Assembly: GCF_001650635.1 (NCBI RefSeq) | Contig: NZ_LWQU01000129.1 | Span: 1 to 48,293, forward strand | Length of the DNA: 48,293 bases | Reading direction: 5' to 3' | DNA from: Magnetospirillum moscoviense | Lineage (GTDB): Bacteria > Pseudomonadota > Alphaproteobacteria > Rhodospirillales > Magnetospirillaceae | Shown here: positions 10,755 through 17,970 of the stretch, piece after piece | How positions within the stretch are numbered: the first letter of the stretch is position 1 | How the letters are laid out: every line of letters starts with the position of its first letter | The notes under the pieces: generated by a model | Told to the model about the DNA's origin: nothing | What the model saw: the letters and a program-made list of their open reading frames with translations, nothing else | The model's database searches: none | Position numbers and translations under genes: made by a program

Positions 10755-11258
10755 ATGCATGCAATCCTCGCGTTTATCCTGTTGCTGTTCGCCACCCAGG
10801 CTTTTGCCGGCCCGATCCGTTGCTCGGACGATGGCGAGGGCGGCGCCTGCGTGTGGGGCCGGGCCGAAGGGTTCGACGGCGCCACCCTGCAGGTGCGCGG
10901 CCTGAAGATCCATGTGGTCGGCATCGGGGTACCCAGCCGTCGCGACCTGTGCGCCAGCCGCACGACGAAAGAGGAATTCGATTGTGCGCGGCCGGCCAGG
11001 AAGCGTATGGGCGAGTTGCTGGCCAAGGGGGTGGCTTGCGACATCCTGGACGTTGCGGGCGACAAGCTGCACGGCCGCTGCAGGGTGACCGAGGGCGACC
11101 TTGGCCGTCTGCTGGTGGCCGCCGGCACCGCCAAGGCGGCCAAGGACGGCCCCTACGAGCCCGATCAGGCGGCGGCTTTGGCCGCCCACAAGGGCCTGTG
11201 GGCCACCGACATCGTACTGCCGAAGGATTGGGACGCGGTCAGGCGCAAGGCGGAATAG
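10755..11258 (+). CDS. Exported staphylococcal-nuclease-fold protein, active site degenerate
   Basis: A 167-residue protein with a signal peptide (MHAILAFILLLFATQAFA) and a thermonuclease-like layout: FDGATLQVRGLKIHVVGI in place of the family DGDTL...IRLxGIDAPE, then DKLHGR for DxYGR, and the terminal HKGLW motif. Two residues normally needed for phosphodiester cleavage seem changed: the calcium aspartate and the glutamate of GIDxPE are Gly and Ser here (GIGVPS). The first arginine of the family motif is His. The fold therefore looks conserved while catalysis is doubtful. I started at the ATG giving a proper signal peptide. Cysteines near 24, 32, 63 and 74 could form disulfides. The gene is divergent from alaS. 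Confidence 0.75.
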   Translation: MHAILAFILLLFATQAFAGPIRCSDDGEGGACVWGRAEGFDGATLQVRGLKIHVVGIGVPSRRDLCASRTTKEEFDCARPARKRMGELLAKGVACDILDVAGDKLHGRCRVTEGDLGRLLVAAGTAKAAKDGPYEPDQAAALAAHKGLWATDIVLPKDWDAVRRKAE

Positions 11259-11263
11259 GCTCG

Positions 11264-11308
11264 TGGCGCATGTTCCGATCTGACCCGGTCAGATTGGAAC
11301 ATGCGCCA
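11264..11308. terminator. 22-bp dyad after the nuclease-like gene
   Basis: Two 22-nt arms (11264-11285 and 11287-11308) are complementary except for one position that forms a G-U pair in RNA. The dyad begins 6 nt after the stop at 11258. There is no T-tract, and the long perfect stem with one central base resembles a 3'-end stem or a protein-binding palindrome more than a classic terminator. Confidence 0.5.
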
Positions 11309-11355
11309 AGCCCGCGCGGCGCTTAAGCGGGCCCGGCACGGGCCGTACAGACAAA

Positions 11356-11395
11356 GCCTGAAGCCGGTTCCGATTTATCGGAAACGGCTTCAGGC
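11356..11395. terminator. 19-bp dyad at the end of the convergent gene
   Basis: Arms 11356-11374 and 11377-11395 pair with one mismatch around a central TT. The right arm covers the stop codon of the minus-strand gene ending at 11390. With the dyad at 11264 it forms a two-stem block between convergent genes; both share a GTTCCGAT core. Confidence 0.5.
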
Positions 11396-12235
11396 CGCCA
11401 CGCGGCCGGCCATCGCCTTCAGTTCGACGAAGAGCGGCCCGAACACCCCCTGCGGCTCGGATCCGTATTGCGCGACGAAGCCAGCCCGGCGGGCGTCGTC
11501 ATAGGTGGTGGGATGGACCGGGGCGAACAGTGCCTCGAACAACTGCACCATCTGGCGTTCCGAGAATTGGCGCTGGGCCTTGTCCTCGGCCCGCTTGGGC
11601 ACGAAGGCGTTCGACGCCACCGACACCGCCGACGGAGAGGAATCCATCATGATCAGGAACCAATCCTTGCGCGGGTCGAAGCGGCGGAACGATCGGGCGA
11701 TGGTGACCAGCACCCGTTCCAGAATCAGGAAGGCCCGAGGATCGGCATGGAAAGATTCCCACTCGATCAGACCGCCCTCGCCCCGGTGGGTTTCGGCGAT
11801 CAGGCGGATCTTGGCTTTCAGTTCCGAATGCATCTCGTCGCCCAGGATCATGCGCACCGCGGCGAAGAATTGCGGCAGATGCTTGCGCTCGATACCGCTG
11901 CCGGCCTGGTCCAGCAGATGTCCGAACGGATGGGTGATCAGCCGCCCCAGATAATCGGTGCGCTTCCGCTCGATCGAGGCCATCTCGAAAATGGCGTCGC
12001 AGGTCGATTCGGTCTTGTCGTAGAAGGCGGTCAGCGGGCCTTCGGCGGCCATGAAGGCATTGGCGATGCGGCGGACCTGATCCATCGACACCGAACCGTC
12101 CCCGTCCGCCGTTCGCTCGACCACTTCGAGAAACGTCTTGAGGGCCGATCCCACCAGGGACCGGCATCGTCGGCCGCCCGAGGGCCGCTTGTCCGATTCG
12201 ACTTCGCCGATGACTGCCTCCTGCATTCCGGCCAA
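11390..12235 (-). CDS. Conserved-looking cytoplasmic protein of unknown function
   Basis: A 281-residue protein without signal peptide or membrane helices, probably mostly helical. Visible features are a stretch TADGDGSVSMDQ near residues 43-54 that resembles an EF-hand loop but lacks the first Asp and last Glu, and a basic N-terminus (SGGRRCRSL). I do not recognise the family. The TTG at 12235 is favoured over the ATG at 12226 because GGAAG sits 8 nt upstream of the TTG. That GGAAG lies in the 3' arm of a small hairpin, so initiation could be structure-controlled. The gene lies 92 bp downstream of the SPOR lipoprotein gene on the same strand. Confidence 0.7.
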   Translation of the reverse strand: MAGMQEAVIGEVESDKRPSGGRRCRSLVGSALKTFLEVVERTADGDGSVSMDQVRRIANAFMAAEGPLTAFYDKTESTCDAIFEMASIERKRTDYLGRLITHPFGHLLDQAGSGIERKHLPQFFAAVRMILGDEMHSELKAKIRLIAETHRGEGGLIEWESFHADPRAFLILERVLVTIARSFRRFDPRKDWFLIMMDSSPSAVSVASNAFVPKRAEDKAQRQFSERQMVQLFEALFAPVHPTTYDDARRAGFVAQYGSEPQGVFGPLFVELKAMAGRVAA

Positions 12236-12243
12236 GCGAAAAG

Positions 12244-12262
12244 CTTCCTGCTTTGCAGGAAG
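12244..12262 (-). promoter_or_regulatory. Hairpin covering the ribosome site of the 281-residue gene
   Basis: In the minus-strand mRNA an 8-bp stem (CTTCCTGC / GCAGGAAG, AAA loop) ends with the GGAAG that would serve the TTG start at 12235. The ribosome site is therefore paired in the folded form, suggesting control of translation initiation. This is inference from sequence only. Confidence 0.35.
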
Positions 12263-12327
12263 ACCGCAGCCAAGGATAGCAAGTCACTGTGCGTAAGTGT
12301 TAGGAGAAAAAAGTATAGCTCGCAACC

Positions 12328-13101
12328 CTACTCGCGGTTGCGCGCCCCGCACTCATCCACCAACTTTCCAAGCTGTTTGCACAACTTGGCGCGTTCGTCC
12401 TCGTCATTGGCCATGGCGTAAAGACGAACCCACTTTCCCTTCTTGCCCAGATCGACCGATTGCGTCGAAGGCTTTTGTCCGGCCAGGATCGGCGAGGCCT
12501 TGGCCAACACCTTCCAACCGGCCTGGGCCGAGCTTTCGGTCTTATAGGACGCCAGATAGACCAGGGTGCGCTTTTCCAGCATCGGGGCCGGAGCCGGGGT
12601 CGGGGCCGGAGCGGCGACCGGCGCCGGCTCGGGCGTCAGCACCACCGGCGGCGGGGCCGGCGGCGGCGCGGCGCGGTTCAGGGTCAGCACCCAATTGTTG
12701 ACCCGGGTCATCAACGAGCCGTCGGGCTGGCTGACATAGGCCCCGAAGGACTGGCCGTCGCACATGACCTCGAGCACCGGCCGGACCGCACCCGAGCGCG
12801 TCGCCTCGCCCCGGGTCGGGCCCAACACCGTGGCGGGGCTGGCGTCCCATCCCTGAAAGACCGGGGTCTTGCACAAGCGCCCGGCCGGGTCGCCGGCGGC
12901 GTCAAGCGCCAGCATCATCTTCTGCCCCAGATAGGGAGAGGTCATCGGCGTGGGCGACGGCTCGACCGCGGCGGCGCCCACCACCTCCCACATGCCGCCG
13001 GGCGGCATGGCGGTGACCTTGGTGACCATCGGTTCGGACGGCTGCGACGCGCAGGCGGCCAGCAACAGAAGCGGCAACGCGACCATGGGGCGACGAGTCA
13101 T
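12328..13101 (-). CDS. SPOR-domain lipoprotein
   Basis: A 257-residue lipoprotein. The N-terminus has a short basic start, a hydrophobic core and the lipobox LLAAC with Cys16-type lipidation. Residues about 20-140 hold an uncharacterised domain with two cysteines. A proline/alanine-rich linker follows (about 142-172), then a C-terminal SPOR-like domain (about 178-252) with LVYLASYKTESSAQAGWKVL and KWVRLYAMA. SPOR domains bind denuded glycan strands of peptidoglycan, often at division sites, so this should be an envelope protein tethered to a membrane. The N-terminal domain, with the MPPGGMWEVVG segment, may have a separate role. It lies between prmA upstream and the 281-residue gene downstream, all on the minus strand. 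Confidence 0.82.
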   Translation of the reverse strand: MTRRPMVALPLLLLAACASQPSEPMVTKVTAMPPGGMWEVVGAAAVEPSPTPMTSPYLGQKMMLALDAAGDPAGRLCKTPVFQGWDASPATVLGPTRGEATRSGAVRPVLEVMCDGQSFGAYVSQPDGSLMTRVNNWVLTLNRAAPPPAPPPVVLTPEPAPVAAPAPTPAPAPMLEKRTLVYLASYKTESSAQAGWKVLAKASPILAGQKPSTQSVDLGKKGKWVRLYAMANDEDERAKLCKQLGKLVDECGARNRE

Positions 13102-13149
13102 TTCGATCTCCTCTGTTTCACCCCATGGTAGCGTGGTTTCACGGGCTCG

Positions 13150-14049
13150 TCACCGCCCGATCAGCAAAGTGGCCCAACCGTCACGCACAACCCGGTCCTT
13201 CAGGCGCAACCCTTGGCGCTCGTGGGTGCCCATCACCATCCGTTCCTGCCAGTCCAACAGGCCCGACAGCACGGCGACGCCGTCGGGAGCCAGGTGGGCG
13301 GCCAGGTCCTTGGCCATGCGCATCAGCGGCTTGGCCAGGATGTTGGCGACGATGATGTCGAACGGTCGGCCCTTCTTCAGGGCCCGGTTGCGGTAACCGT
13401 CGGACAGGACCGAGGTGAAGCGGCTGGCGACGCCGTTCAGGCGGGCATTGATGGCGGCGACCTTGACCGCCGCCGGGTCGATATCGGTGGCCAGCACATC
13501 GACCGCCCACATCTTGGCCATGGCGATCCCTAAGATGCCCGAGCCCGAGCCCAAATCGAGCGGCTTCATGAACCGGCGGCGCTTGGCCAGGCGGTCCAGC
13601 ATCATCAGGCAGCCCTTGGTGGTGGCGTGCTCGCCCGAGCCGAAGGCGGTGCCGGCATCGACCAGCAACTCGGTCCGCCCCACCGGCACGCGGCCGTGCC
13701 AATGACTGCCGCGCACGAAGAAGCGGCCGGCATCGATGGGCGGAAAGTCGCGCAGGTTTTCCAGCACCCAATCGATATTATCCAACTGCTCGATGTCCAG
13801 CGCCGGCACGTCGATGCCGTGGGCGGCGGCCACCGCCGACAGGGCCGAGACGATCTTGACCCGCTCAGGGGGCGTGCGCGAATAGCCTTCCAGGAACCAG
13901 TCGCAATCGCCGTCGGAAATGCCCGACTTGTCCTCCATGAACATCGTCACCGATTCGGCAAAGGTCTCGAACACCTCTTCGAACAGGGGAAGGGCGTCGG
14001 GTCCGACCTTCAGACGCAGGTGCCAGATGGCGGGAAAAGCGGAGCGCAT
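13150..14049 (-). CDS. prmA: Ribosomal protein L11 methyltransferase
   Basis: A 299-residue SAM-dependent methyltransferase of PrmA length and layout. The N-terminal L11-recognition domain (about 1-110) is followed by the catalytic domain with GTAFGSGEHATTKGCL and the SAM loop DLGSGSGILGIAMAK, then VANILAKPL, matching the NPPY-like NILA motif of PrmA. It trimethylates lysines and the N-terminus of ribosomal protein L11. The ATG at 14049 has AAAGG about 10 nt upstream. The gene follows vapC with only a GTCA tandem repeat between them. The call rests on the GSGEHxTT signature, which is characteristic of the family. Confidence 0.93.
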   Translation of the reverse strand: MRSAFPAIWHLRLKVGPDALPLFEEVFETFAESVTMFMEDKSGISDGDCDWFLEGYSRTPPERVKIVSALSAVAAAHGIDVPALDIEQLDNIDWVLENLRDFPPIDAGRFFVRGSHWHGRVPVGRTELLVDAGTAFGSGEHATTKGCLMMLDRLAKRRRFMKPLDLGSGSGILGIAMAKMWAVDVLATDIDPAAVKVAAINARLNGVASRFTSVLSDGYRNRALKKGRPFDIIVANILAKPLMRMAKDLAAHLAPDGVAVLSGLLDWQERMVMGTHERQGLRLKDRVVRDGWATLLIGR

Positions 14050-14064
14050 GCAAAGGTGCCTTTC

Positions 14065-14087
14065 GTCAGTCAGTCAGTCAGTCAGTC
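14065..14087. repeat. GTCA tetranucleotide repeat
   Basis: Five GTCA units plus GTC form a 23-nt simple repeat. It spans the stop codon of vapC (14082-14084) and lies 15 bp before the prmA start. Slippage would alter the vapC C-terminus or the spacing to prmA. Confidence 0.85.
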
Positions 14088-14486
14088 GGCCAGCCAGTCC
14101 TCGGCCCTCAGGCCATCGACCCGGCTGAATTCGTCCAGGTTGCCGGTGACCACCACCAGCCCGCGGCTGCGGGCATGGCCGGCGATCATCAGATCATAGG
14201 CACCGATCCTTCGGCCTTGGCGTTCCAAGGTGGCTCGGATGTCGGCGAAATGGGCGGCGGCCGCGTCGTCGAACGCCAAGACGGTCAGACGCGCGGCGAA
14301 TCGCTCGACCTCGGTTCGGGTCTCGGCCGGCCGCGCCGACTTCTCGGCGCCGAACAGCAACTCGCCCAAGGTCACGGTCGAGATGCACAACGAGGCCGCC
14401 TCGGCGTTGAAGCGCGCCCGCAAGCCCGAAGGCCGATCCCGTAGCACGCGGATGCAGAGATTGGTGTCCAGCAGATAGCGCAACAT
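14082..14486 (-). CDS. vapC: PIN-domain toxin VapC
   Basis: A 134-residue PIN-domain ribonuclease, the toxin of a type II toxin-antitoxin pair. The conserved acidic residues are D7 in LLDTN, E42 in TLGELLFG, D98 in AYDLMIAGHA and D118 in TGNLDEF. These four coordinate the metal ion used to cut RNA. MLRYLLDTN is the standard VapC start, and its ATG overlaps the antitoxin stop (TGATG), so the two are translated together. Longer open frame upstream is antitoxin sequence read in another phase. The stop falls inside a GTCA simple repeat. Typical VapC proteins cut tRNA or rRNA; the target here is unknown. Confidence 0.93.
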   Translation of the reverse strand: MLRYLLDTNLCIRVLRDRPSGLRARFNAEAASLCISTVTLGELLFGAEKSARPAETRTEVERFAARLTVLAFDDAAAAHFADIRATLERQGRRIGAYDLMIAGHARSRGLVVVTGNLDEFSRVDGLRAEDWLAD

Positions 14487-14707
14487 CACAAGGAATCGCG
14501 ATCCTGCGCTGCCGGCTGCCCTCGCTCGGGCAGGTCCAGGCCGGCGGCGTCGAAGAAATCGTCCCACACCGCGTCGGCCGGCACGATCACCCGCCGGGCG
14601 CCATCCTTCAGGATCGCGACCTCGCGCACGCCCTCGGGGAAGGCGACATCCTTGGGCAGCCGGACGGCCTGCGAGCGGTTGCTGTGGAACAAGGTGGTGG
14701 TGGTCAT
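14486..14707 (-). CDS. vapB: Antitoxin VapB
   Basis: A 73-residue antitoxin upstream of vapC. The N-terminal half has the VapB-type swapped-hairpin DNA-binding sequence SNRSQAVRLPKDVAFP. The C-terminal half (WDDFFDAAGLDLP) should wrap the toxin, as in related MvpT/VapB proteins. The pair is likely autoregulated through the palindrome centred at 14733. The ATG at 14707 gives the usual family start. Length and gene order match the family. Confidence 0.9.
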   Translation of the reverse strand: MTTTTLFHSNRSQAVRLPKDVAFPEGVREVAILKDGARRVIVPADAVWDDFFDAAGLDLPERGQPAAQDRDSL

Positions 14708-14722
14708 CGGCGACGCGCCTTT

Positions 14723-14743
14723 GTATATGCCGGTGGGATATAC
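14723..14743. promoter_or_regulatory. Probable VapBC operator
   Basis: GTATAT (14723-14728) and ATATAC (14738-14743) form a perfect inverted repeat around a 9-nt spacer, 16 bp upstream of vapB. VapBC complexes usually repress their own promoter through such a palindrome. Confidence 0.55.
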
Positions 14744-14744
14744 G

Positions 14745-16976
14745 CTACATCAATTCGACGAAACTGCCCAGCACCTTCTTGGTGCCGGCCTTGTCGAAGG
14801 CGATTTCCAGCTTGTCGCCATCGACGGCGACCACCGTGCCGGGGCCGAACTTGGCGTGCAGCACGCGGTCGCCGGGGTCGAAATCGGTGCCGGCCGGGCG
14901 CTGGGCCACCTGCCAGGTGTCGATCTCGGCCGGTTTGCGCCACTGGGTGGCGCCGCCGGCATGAAAGCCGCGCTCGGCCTCGCGCTCGACATGGGCGTCG
15001 GGCAGTTCGTCGAGGAAGCGGCTGGGCAGCGCCGTCTGCCACTGGTTATAGATGCGGCGGTTGGCGGCAAAGGTGATCAGCAGGCTTTTCCTGGCCCGGG
15101 TCAGGCCGACATAGGCCAGGCGGCGTTCTTCTTCCAGACCGGCCAGGCCGCCCTCGTCCAGGGCGCGCTGGTGGGGGAACACGCCTTCTTCCCAGCCGGG
15201 CAGGAACACGCGGTCGAACTCCAGCCCCTTGGCCCCGTGCAGGGTCATGATGACCAATTTGTCCAGGTCGTCGCGATTGTCGTTTTCCATCACCAGCGCG
15301 ACATGGTCCAGGAACTGTTCCAGCGATTCGTACTCGCCCAGCGCCCGGATCAGTTCGCCCAGATTCTCGACCCGGCCCGGCGCCTCGGGGCTCTTGTCGG
15401 CCTTCCACATGGCGAGATAGCCGGACTCGTCGATGATGCGTGCCGCCAGCGGGCCATGGCCGACCAGTTCCAGGTCGCCCCGCCAGCGGATGATGTCGGC
15501 GCAAAAGCCGGCCAGGGCGGCGCGCGGCTTGGGCTTCAACTCGTCGGTCTCGGACAGCAGGCGAGCGGCCTCGAACAACGACAGGCCCTTGGCCCGGGCG
15601 GTCATGTGGACCATCTGCAGGGCGGCGTCGCCCAGGCCGCGCTTGGGATTGTTGACCACCCGCTCGAAGGCCAGCCCGTCATCGGGCGAGGCGACCAGGC
15701 GCAGATAGGCCATGGCGTCGCGGATTTCCAGCCGCTCATAGAAACGCGGCCCGCCCAGCACGCGATAGGGAACGCCGGTGGTGATCAGGCGTTCCTCGAA
15801 CTCGCGGGTCTGGAAGCCGGCGCGCACCAGGATGGCCATGCCGGCCAAGGCCTGCCCGGCCCGCTGGTGGGTCTCGACGGCATCGACGACGACACGGGCT
15901 TCCTCGGGACCGTCCCACACCCCCCTCACCCGCACCTTGACCGATTCGCCCTCGGGGAAGTCCAGGCCGGGCCGCAACGTCTTGCCCAAGCGGCCCTGAT
16001 TGTGGGCGATCAGATGGCTGGCGGCGGCCAGGATGTGCGGGGTCGAGCGGTAATTGCGCTCCAGCCGGATCACCCGGGCGGCGGGGAAGTCCTTCTCGAA
16101 CTTCAAGATGTTGCCGACCTCGGCGCCGCGCCAGGAATAGATCGACTGGTCGTCGTCGCCGACGCAGCAGATGTTCTTGTGCTTCTGGGCCAACAGCCTC
16201 AGCCACAGATATTGGGCGACGTTGGTGTCCTGGTATTCATCGACCAGGATGAAGCGGAACTGCTCTTGATACTCGGCCAGGATGTCGGCGCGATCCAGGA
16301 ACAGCGTCAGGCAATGCAGCAACAGGTCGCCGAAATCGCAGGCGTTCACCACCCGCAGCCGTTCCTGGTACAGGCGGTAAATCTCGGGCATGCGGCCGCC
16401 GGCCAGCTCGCCGCCTTCGCCCCCCACCTTGGCCGGAACCTGGCCGCGATCCTTCCAGCGCTGGATGGTCCCCATCACCGCCTGGGCCGGCCAGCGCTTG
16501 GGATCGATGCCCTCGGCCTCCATCACCTGCTTCAACAGCCGCAACTGATCGTCGGAATCCAGGATGGTGAAATTGCTTTTCAAGCCCACCAGTTCGGCAT
16601 GGCGGCGCAGGATGCGCACGCACAGGGCATGGAAGGTGCCCAGCCACAGCGATTCGGCCGCCGGACCGACCAGTTGCGCCACCCGCTCGCGCATTTCGCG
16701 CGCCGCCTTGTTGGTGAAGGTCACCGCCAGGCATTGCCACGGATGAGCCCGGCCCGAGGCCAGGATATGGGCCAGCCGGCTGGTCAGCACCCGCGTCTTG
16801 CCGGTGCCGGCGCCGGAAAGAACCAGCACCGGTCCGTCCAGGGTGGTGACCGCCTGGTGCTGTTCAGGGTTCAGGCCCTTCAGCCAGGGGGCATCGTCCG
16901 GCACGGTGCGGACGGTGCGGGCCTGGGGCGCGGGCGCGGCGGGGAGTTCGTCGTCGAGGGCGAAAGGGTCGGACAT
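14745..16976 (-). CDS. uvrD: UvrD/PcrA-type ATP-dependent DNA helicase
   Basis: A 743-residue superfamily 1A helicase. Motif Q/I includes LNPEQHQAV and the Walker A GAGTGKT at 55-61. Motif II is VDEYQDTN, and later motifs are GDDDQSIYSWRGA, LERNYRSTPHIL, MTLHGAKGLEFDRVFLPGWEEGVFPH and RRLAYVGLTRARK. The C-terminus (about 690-743) is a Tudor-like module, DRVLHAKFGPGTVVAV, as in PcrA/UvrD. The enzyme unwinds 3'-5' in nucleotide excision and mismatch repair and clears proteins from DNA. The ATG at 16976 is followed by a short non-conserved N-terminus. It is divergent from the LamG-like gene. Whether to call it UvrD or PcrA is a matter of naming; Rep is less likely because of the Tudor tail. Confidence 0.93.
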   Translation of the reverse strand: MSDPFALDDELPAAPAPQARTVRTVPDDAPWLKGLNPEQHQAVTTLDGPVLVLSGAGTGKTRVLTSRLAHILASGRAHPWQCLAVTFTNKAAREMRERVAQLVGPAAESLWLGTFHALCVRILRRHAELVGLKSNFTILDSDDQLRLLKQVMEAEGIDPKRWPAQAVMGTIQRWKDRGQVPAKVGGEGGELAGGRMPEIYRLYQERLRVVNACDFGDLLLHCLTLFLDRADILAEYQEQFRFILVDEYQDTNVAQYLWLRLLAQKHKNICCVGDDDQSIYSWRGAEVGNILKFEKDFPAARVIRLERNYRSTPHILAAASHLIAHNQGRLGKTLRPGLDFPEGESVKVRVRGVWDGPEEARVVVDAVETHQRAGQALAGMAILVRAGFQTREFEERLITTGVPYRVLGGPRFYERLEIRDAMAYLRLVASPDDGLAFERVVNNPKRGLGDAALQMVHMTARAKGLSLFEAARLLSETDELKPKPRAALAGFCADIIRWRGDLELVGHGPLAARIIDESGYLAMWKADKSPEAPGRVENLGELIRALGEYESLEQFLDHVALVMENDNRDDLDKLVIMTLHGAKGLEFDRVFLPGWEEGVFPHQRALDEGGLAGLEEERRLAYVGLTRARKSLLITFAANRRIYNQWQTALPSRFLDELPDAHVEREAERGFHAGGATQWRKPAEIDTWQVAQRPAGTDFDPGDRVLHAKFGPGTVVAVDGDKLEIAFDKAGTKKVLGSFVELM

Positions 16977-17075
16977 GGCGGCAGACTATAGCGTCACATT
17001 TCGGCGTTTGCCATGCCCGGTGGCGGGTGTTACTCCTGCCCGCGGGGTTCGGTCCTTTGGGGATGAGGGATCGAC

Positions 17076-17927
17076 ATGAGGTTCGTCGTATGGTTGCTGG
17101 CCGTCTCGCTGTTCGCGGCGACGGGGAGCGGGGCGTGGGCCCATCGCTTGGCCGACGATCTGTGGGCCTATTGGCCGCTGACCAGCGACAGCTTCGACGC
17201 CTCGCCCCGGGAATTGCACGGCACCGGCCGAGGCGCGGTAACGATCGAGCCCTCGGCCGGGCCGTTCACCGGCGCCACCCGCTTCGACGGCGGCTGGATC
17301 GAGATCCCCCCCAGCGACACCGCCGATTTCGCCGATTTCGCCATTTCGGCCTGGATCAAATACGACAGCGCCGGAACCGATTTCACTCCGATCATCGGCC
17401 GGCTGGGGCTGGTCGGTCGCCGCGGCGCCCTGGCCTATGACCTGGGCGACGGCACCACGCCCCAATTGCTGACCACCGACATCACGCCGCAATGGAATCG
17501 CTGGGCGCATTTCGCCCTGACCCACGACGCCGCCAGCCGCACCCTGATCCTGTGGGTCAATGGCTGGAGGACCTTCGAGCGGCAATTGCCGACGGGATCG
17601 ATGGTGCCGGCGCCGTTCAGCGGACGTTACGGACTGGGCGGCGGACCGGGGATCAAATCGACCTTCCGCGGCGAAATCGCCGACGTGGTGATCTATCGCC
17701 GCTCGTTAAGCCCCGACGAAATCAGTCTGTTCAGCCAGGGCGTCGGCCGCACCACCCGGCCGCAGGTCGGCATCAGCCAGGGATGCGGCGGCTCGGGCCA
17801 GACTCCCTGCCAGGTCTGCGCGCGCCATGCCGAATGGCCGCCGGCCCAATGGGCCGAATGCACGCCGGCCCGCGTGCCGTGGTGCGCTGGCTTCGCCCAG
17901 GCCAATCAGCACGCCACCTGTCCGTAA
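17076..17927 (+). CDS. Secreted LamG-like (concanavalin-fold) protein
   Basis: A 283-residue exported protein: signal peptide MRFVVWLLAVSLFAATGSGAWA, then a LamG/concanavalin-like jelly roll (about 28-225). Diagnostic segments are ATRFDGGWIEIPPSDTADF, ISAWIKYD, WAHFALTHDAASRTLILWVNG and EIADVVIYRRSLSPDEI. Such domains bind glycans or proteins. The last 45 residues hold seven cysteines and no family I recognise; they could form a small disulfide-rich tail. The start has GAGGGA about 6 nt upstream. It is preceded by the divergent helicase and followed by the permease. Confidence 0.8.
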   Translation: MRFVVWLLAVSLFAATGSGAWAHRLADDLWAYWPLTSDSFDASPRELHGTGRGAVTIEPSAGPFTGATRFDGGWIEIPPSDTADFADFAISAWIKYDSAGTDFTPIIGRLGLVGRRGALAYDLGDGTTPQLLTTDITPQWNRWAHFALTHDAASRTLILWVNGWRTFERQLPTGSMVPAPFSGRYGLGGGPGIKSTFRGEIADVVIYRRSLSPDEISLFSQGVGRTTRPQVGISQGCGGSGQTPCQVCARHAEWPPAQWAECTPARVPWCAGFAQANQHATCP

Positions 17928-17970
17928 CAGGCCATGACAGGGCCGTCCGGTCCGGTTAGTCTGTGCCCCC

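Noticed and set aside
14652-16991. A 779-codon plus-strand frame opposite the helicase
   Set aside because: It is the antisense of uvrD with low-complexity composition and no ribosome site.
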